Assembly (NCBI GenBank): GCA_004352715.1
Contig: SCFE01000071.1
Span: 910,139 to 974,138, forward strand
Source of the DNA: Hofstenia miamia
Lineage: Eukaryota > Xenacoelomorpha > Acoela
DNA length: 64,000 nucleotides
Reading direction: 5' to 3'
The notes under the pieces: model-generated
The model's database searches: none
Seen by the model: only the letters and a program-made list of their open reading frames with translations
What the model was told of the DNA's origin: nothing
Program-made: the position numbers and the translations under genes
Shown here: positions 59,459-64,000 of the stretch, one piece after another
Position numbering within the stretch: the stretch's first letter is position 1
Layout: every line of letters starts with the position of its first letter

Positions 59459-61770
59459 TACTTATGACAGTGAGATGTTATAGGAAGTGCCCCTTTACAT
59501 AATCAGATACTACTAATATAAAAAGTTTCAAAATTTTAGTCCTTGCAGTAGATAATCATATATATAATAACGCCGATTAATATTTTCTGGATAATCAATT
59601 TTGCAAGCATGCTTACAATAGCTACATTAATAGTTAAGTATACCATTTGGAATCACAATAGTTTCTGAACAATATTCAACGATATTCTCATGGTAGGATA
59701 AACATTGAAAGTTAGGGGTTCAAGCGTTAAATTAATAAAGAGCATTATCATCAAACTCACATTAGCAGTGGGCATGCTAAGGTGATGGCAATGTCGATCA
59801 CTGTTGAGGACAACGCTTTCTACAAAGGATGTTTTGTTCTCAAATAGGAAAATACTTTAAAACCAATTATATTACTTAAAATATTCTTTTTCTAAAGGTT
59901 AACCAATTTATGTAAGAGCAGGGAAAATTTCTTAATTCTAAGCACAGGCAATGACATTTTTCTCTTTAAAGAGCTCCTGTTTTTTTCTTTAGTCACTGCC
60001 AGAGCTAAACTTCATTTTTTGTTAAGAGCATTTTTTTGTTTCTGCTATCATTTACGGAAGCTTTCCATCAGCATTCTTTTTGAAAATGATGATTTCTACC
60101 TGTTTAAAAAATCAAGAATAAATTAAAATTGCTTATTCAAATAGCAAAACTTTCAAAATGCATTAAAAAATATGTTGCTTATTTGCATTTCTAAACGATC
60201 TCAACCCGATCTTACATTTAATTTTACTCAATGGTAAGGACGTGACTCGGCAATGAAGCCTAACAGTTCAAATGAGATTATTACAAATACTGCAATTTAC
60301 TAAATTCTTAGAAAACATATCGCAAGATTAGTTCTGAGCTTATACAAAGCTTTTGAAACAACAAATGTTTGCTTAGTATTTTAAATGTTTTTAAACAGAT
60401 TAACGAAAATGACTTGTTTAAAAGATTCGTCATGTAATTAATATAATTTTAAGTTATCATGTAGCCTAATCCATTAAAAATACACTTTAAGTGTTTAGAT
60501 TCCGCCCCAAAAATTTCAATTCTTTTGTAACCACCGTTGCATAAAAAATTAAAAGCAGTTTAAAGTGACAATTTTGTGCTTGTTCATTATCATATTCTTT
60601 TGCTTATGCCGTCAAATGCAAAATAGATTTTTTAAATAAATTGACAATTTTCTTAATGAAGTAATGTTTCTTCATGAAGGAGACATTTAAACGCCATATA
60701 TAATCAAGAGTTTTGTTTAAGCAATACGGTATTGGCTTATATTGCTGGAAGATAACTGTTCCAATATTAATGTTCCTCTTTCTTTTGATGGTTGGAATAT
60801 ACTTTTCTGATATAACATTCAGAATTCACAGTCACAAGATTTGAATGTTATTTGGAGTTTTAGCTGAAAGTGGTGGACAACTATAGACTTTATTGTTATC
60901 TTGATATTACCAGTATTCTTGTGTTTATCTAAGAGATATCTGATAGTGCAAGCGCTAGGACATTGTCTGTCAGGTATCAGGATACCAGAGTACCACGTAA
61001 ATAGCCCAAAAAATTTGTTGCAAGGAAAATCAAATTATTGTGAAATGTGTATAAATTAATGACAAAATCCAGAGTGTGTATGTATGCATACATATTATGT
61101 CCCAAACATTTGTTAGTCCTGCTAACTGTTCCTGTATATCTATATATATGATTAAAATAGAATACTATAGGAGTTTTATTCAAAGGTACTTTTCTAATGG
61201 TTATACAGCTATGATTTTAGATGTAACTCAACTTAAAACATCAATCTATTTGCAATATATTGTGATGTACCTTTATTACTAAACAACATATCTGGCACAT
61301 AACATTAGTTACTGCAACAATTTTAGAAGACATCGAGTACAGAACATTCTTAAAACAGTTTGCTTTAATTTAATGGCATCAAATATTTTTCATACCATCT
61401 GCCATTTCAATTGTCTTTGAAAGGTTTTCTATTGAAACTCGCACTAAGGACACCATGAGTAGTTCATGAAATAACTACAAAATCTGATATCACACAATTA
61501 TTTATAAGGTACACCATACATAGCTGAAGGTTGTGTTATGTTGCAAAATACTTTTTTTCCAGAAAACAACTACTATTGGCAGATATTGCGTTCCACTCCA
61601 TAATTCGGAAATTGCATGCATAAGTTTTCATGTTGTGCAACAAGTGTACATATTTGGCATTCTGGCACAACTACAAATTGATCAAGAGTGAATAATTGTC
61701 GTATGAGATTCATCAATCCATATAAATTGAACATATCCTCTAGGGGTGCAATAACGATGAAGAAGAAACA
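59459..61770. other. AT-rich non-coding stretch
   Basis: No exon or bounded repeat was recognised. Confidence 0.5.
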
Positions 61771-61860
61771 AATACCCGTTTTTCACTGAACTTTATTTAA
61801 CCAAGGCTTTTTGGCTAGATGACACCATCTACAGTAGTTCTTTCTTTCTTTCTTCCTGGA
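61771..61860 (-). repeat. Possible retroelement 3' end
   Basis: On the minus strand a GATGGTGTCATCTAGCC word is followed by GCCTTGGTTAAATAAAGTTC and GTGAAAAACG. I associate this arrangement with 3' non-coding ends of invertebrate retroelements, perhaps Penelope-like. An AATAAA hexamer is included, and a (CTTT)n tract (about 61838-61854) lies on the upstream side. No coding sequence was recognised next to it, and the link is from memory of sequence style only. Confidence 0.25.
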
Positions 61861-62365
61861 AGTTACTTTCGGCTGGATGAGGTAGGCTACCCTCCTTTCT
61901 TAGATATAAGCAGTTCGAATAAACAATCTGTCAGTGGTATATTGATACTTTTCTCAATTCAAAGTAGGTCATCATAAATTATTAATTTCTGAAAAGAAAA
62001 TCTGCATAAAAAATATAAACAACACTATGATTACTGATAAGCGTCTCGCAGTCTACAATATGCCTGTCACCTTATTGACTAAAACATGGGGATACTTAAG
62101 AACAATTCAGCGTTTATAAGTTTTTATATAAGAACATTGGTTTTGAAAGAATTTTGGACTTAACTTAATGCTATTTTGTGCCAACATATGACGAGCAACA
62201 GAAAACTTTTCTGTAACTAATTGAAGATCTTGGTTGTATGATGAATATTTTTCTGGCGGATTGAAAACGACAACGTGCCTCGAAAGCCATGCAATCATTC
62301 AATGAAGGGCTAAGACTAGCGCTGACCATATTATAAGCTTAACAGAATCATTGATCAGAAACAGG

Positions 62366-62413
<48 letters not shown>

Positions 62414-63711
62414 ACCGATTTGTTTAACATATTTCTTACTAAGCTTTGTTGAATAACAAAAAAGAAAGGGAAAAATTCCAACTAAGATGGTTTTTGTAAA
62501 ATATGATGGTTTTGCATGAATTCGCGCAGCATTAGGGAACTAGGGTTAATTAGAGTAACATCCGTGTTACTTCTTTAGGTAACAAAATCTGTTAATTATA
62601 GCAGCAAGTATCAAATCTGTTAATAGTTTTTAAAGTTTATTTAGTATAGTTGTTCACAAATCTGTTAACAGATCTGTTAAACAGAATATAAATGTGATCA
62701 TCACTGGTTAAGACATGAAAGGAAAGTAATTAATGTTCGAGTTGTTAAATGACCCGATATCAAGAGAAACTCCGCTCACCCAACCAAACCCATTCCCTAC
62801 TTGGATTCTGCACATTTATAATCAATGTTGCTAAATGGATTGTAGATAATTCAAATTTATCTGTCTTGCTATGTTACAAGTTTCCTTCATTTGAATTACC
62901 GTCATTCACTTTCCGCAAATTATTGAACTGATGATGATTAAAATTTTATTAGTAGTAGAGTCTAATCAATTTATAATAGAACATTCCGCGCATAAGGTTA
63001 TCAGCTAATTCTTGCATTAATAGATTTTGAATACATTTCCAGTTAACGGATTGATTAAGTGTGATAATCTTTATCAAAGAATTTGAAATTACATTTCCAA
63101 TGGGATTTAAATATATTTAAGGAATTGTATTAAATTCAAACACAATTAATGTATATATGTGAAAATAAATTACCTGCATGTAAACTTTTAGAGAAATTTT
63201 TAATAGTACTCCTGTACTTTGTACTTATAACTTTTCAAATTAGCACAGATGGTACTATTGAAGACTATCTCAATAGAAATTACTTAAGAAACATTGCTTA
63301 CATTAAAATAATTTCCCGGCTGAATTTTTGAAGTTTAAAAGAGTAAATTATGAAATAGGGCTTTAATGTTCATAACCCAATTATCTGTTAACATGTTTGA
63401 ACCCTTTGTTATTTACTTCAAACTGATGCATGTTTCATCATGATAAAGGTCTGCTTCAACTACAAGTATTAATCGGCCAGACTAAATCATGTCGTTTAGA
63501 CCAAAGAAATCCCATCATTTTAACCACAAAATCTCAATGTGGAATTTACTCTATGCTAACACCACTTATATATATATATATATAAACTATTGTGCTCAAT
63601 TTAATGTTAACCGGTTTTGATTTGAAAATAATTATAAAAATGCAAAATTTGTGGGAATAATAATTACAATATACTACAATAAAACTTAATGATGTTTAAA
63701 TTTTCATGCAC
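61861..63711. other. AT-rich non-coding stretch with (TA)n arrays
   Basis: TA arrays at about 62368-62413 and 63567-63585. Repeated CTGTTAACAGATCTGTTAAACAG-type words near 62.59-62.69 kb recall the words at 4.66 kb and suggest fragments of one repeat family. Confidence 0.4.
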
Positions 63712-63963
63712 TTAAAATAAATTTAATATGCTCATATTGCTTTGTTGCTTGTTCAATAATTGATATTTTTTATGGATCTTAATTATTAAAGCTTCTGCAA
63801 TCTTCGTATTGGGTGTTCTCATTATTATATTAAAATTGTTGTTTTTAGCATGATGTTGATGAATATATATTTCTGACATTTGGTGACCTGATAAATGTTG
63901 ATTGATCCTTGTTGCAAAATGGCGCTTATTTTCCCCGATGCAAGAAATATTGCATTCTTCACA

Positions 63964-63977
<14 letters not shown>
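63712..63977 (-). CDS. Penelope-like element GIY-YIG endonuclease, C-terminal end
   Basis: The minus strand is open from the TA array at the window edge to TAA at 63712-63714, about 88 codons, with no ATG at its start, so simple ORF calling misses it. The product begins YNCEECNISCIGENKRHFAT and continues RINQHLSGH. This is the YIG half of a GIY-YIG endonuclease (usual form C--C---YIGET-RH---R--EH) with cysteine in place of the tyrosine of YIG. Further on come KIAEALIIKIHKKYQ and LLNKQQSN, the conserved end of Penelope-like proteins (EAL-IK----LN-QQ), and a natural stop after NLF. The endonuclease nicks DNA for element insertion. There are no stops or frameshifts in this part, but the YIG tyrosine change is unfavourable. 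The upstream part is cut by a (TA)n array and the window end; the rest may lie to the right. Confidence 0.8.

Positions 63978-63999
<22 letters not shown>
63967..63999. repeat. (TA)n microsatellite at window end
   Basis: TA array directly upstream (on the minus strand) of the Penelope-like coding end. Confidence 0.9.

Positions 64000-64000
<1 letters not shown>

Overview
The window looks like AT-rich nuclear DNA (by eye about 30% GC) from an invertebrate animal, taken from a draft assembly with several N gaps. The evidence is eukaryotic: spaliceosomal-type splice signals around isolated phase-matched exons, many (TA)n microsatellites, and decayed copies of typical metazoan transposons. The species cannot be fixed from this sequence. 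The DD37D mariner transposase resembles elements I associate with copepods and other arthropods, but the same transposon mix is also found in cnidarians and other invertebrates. No complete host gene, rRNA, tRNA or CRISPR was recognised. Long introns or intergenic DNA make up most of the window. || Layout. 1-9 kb: a THAP-like zinc-finger relic (2.0-2.2 kb, minus), a relic of the C-terminal tail of an R2-like non-LTR element (6.1-6.9 kb, plus), an unusually long unidentified ORF (7.45-7.93 kb, minus) and a splice-bounded membrane-protein exon that resembles an ABCG transporter (8.69-8.83 kb, plus). 10-17 kb: a gap flanked by duplicated sequence, a reverse transcriptase relic (11.3 kb, minus), a TA-flanked MITE (13.35-13.6 kb), a hAT-type element with 8-bp target duplication (13.85-14.68 kb) and a further GACCC-rich repeat (16.7-17.0 kb). 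19.8-21.1 kb: a full-length DD37D mariner with two in-frame stops. 23.0 kb: a classic phase 1-1 EGF-domain exon (plus). 26.4 kb: an RNase H relic. 28.2-28.8 kb: a possible solo LTR, an assembly gap and a perfect 62-bp palindrome. 31.8-34.0 kb: a CR1/jockey-type retrotransposon 3' half (minus), almost intact in its reverse transcriptase but frameshifted near the C terminus. 40.4-41.2 kb: a second hAT-type element. 46.9-47.8 kb: a Penelope-like retroelement relic (plus). 49.2-50.2 kb: an internally deleted Tc1/mariner-like transposon. 52.5-52.9 kb: a hAT-type MITE with 18-bp perfect terminal repeats. 56.05 kb: a 28-bp perfect palindrome between 8-bp direct repeats. 63.7-64.0 kb: an open GIY-YIG endonuclease end of a second Penelope-like element running out of the window. 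|| The window is therefore a transposon graveyard holding at least four retroelement classes (R2-like, CR1/jockey-like, RNase H-bearing or other RT relics, Penelope-like) and three DNA transposon groups (mariner DD37D, Tc1-like, hAT). Two isolated exons (ABCG-like, EGF) show that at least one or two host genes with long introns cross it on the plus strand. Nothing seen amounts to a new molecular system. The most unusual items are the tiny palindrome with a hAT-like 8-bp repeat, the Penelope GIY-YIG end that ordinary ORF calling would miss, and the shared pattern of GC-rich repeated words in several hAT-type elements.
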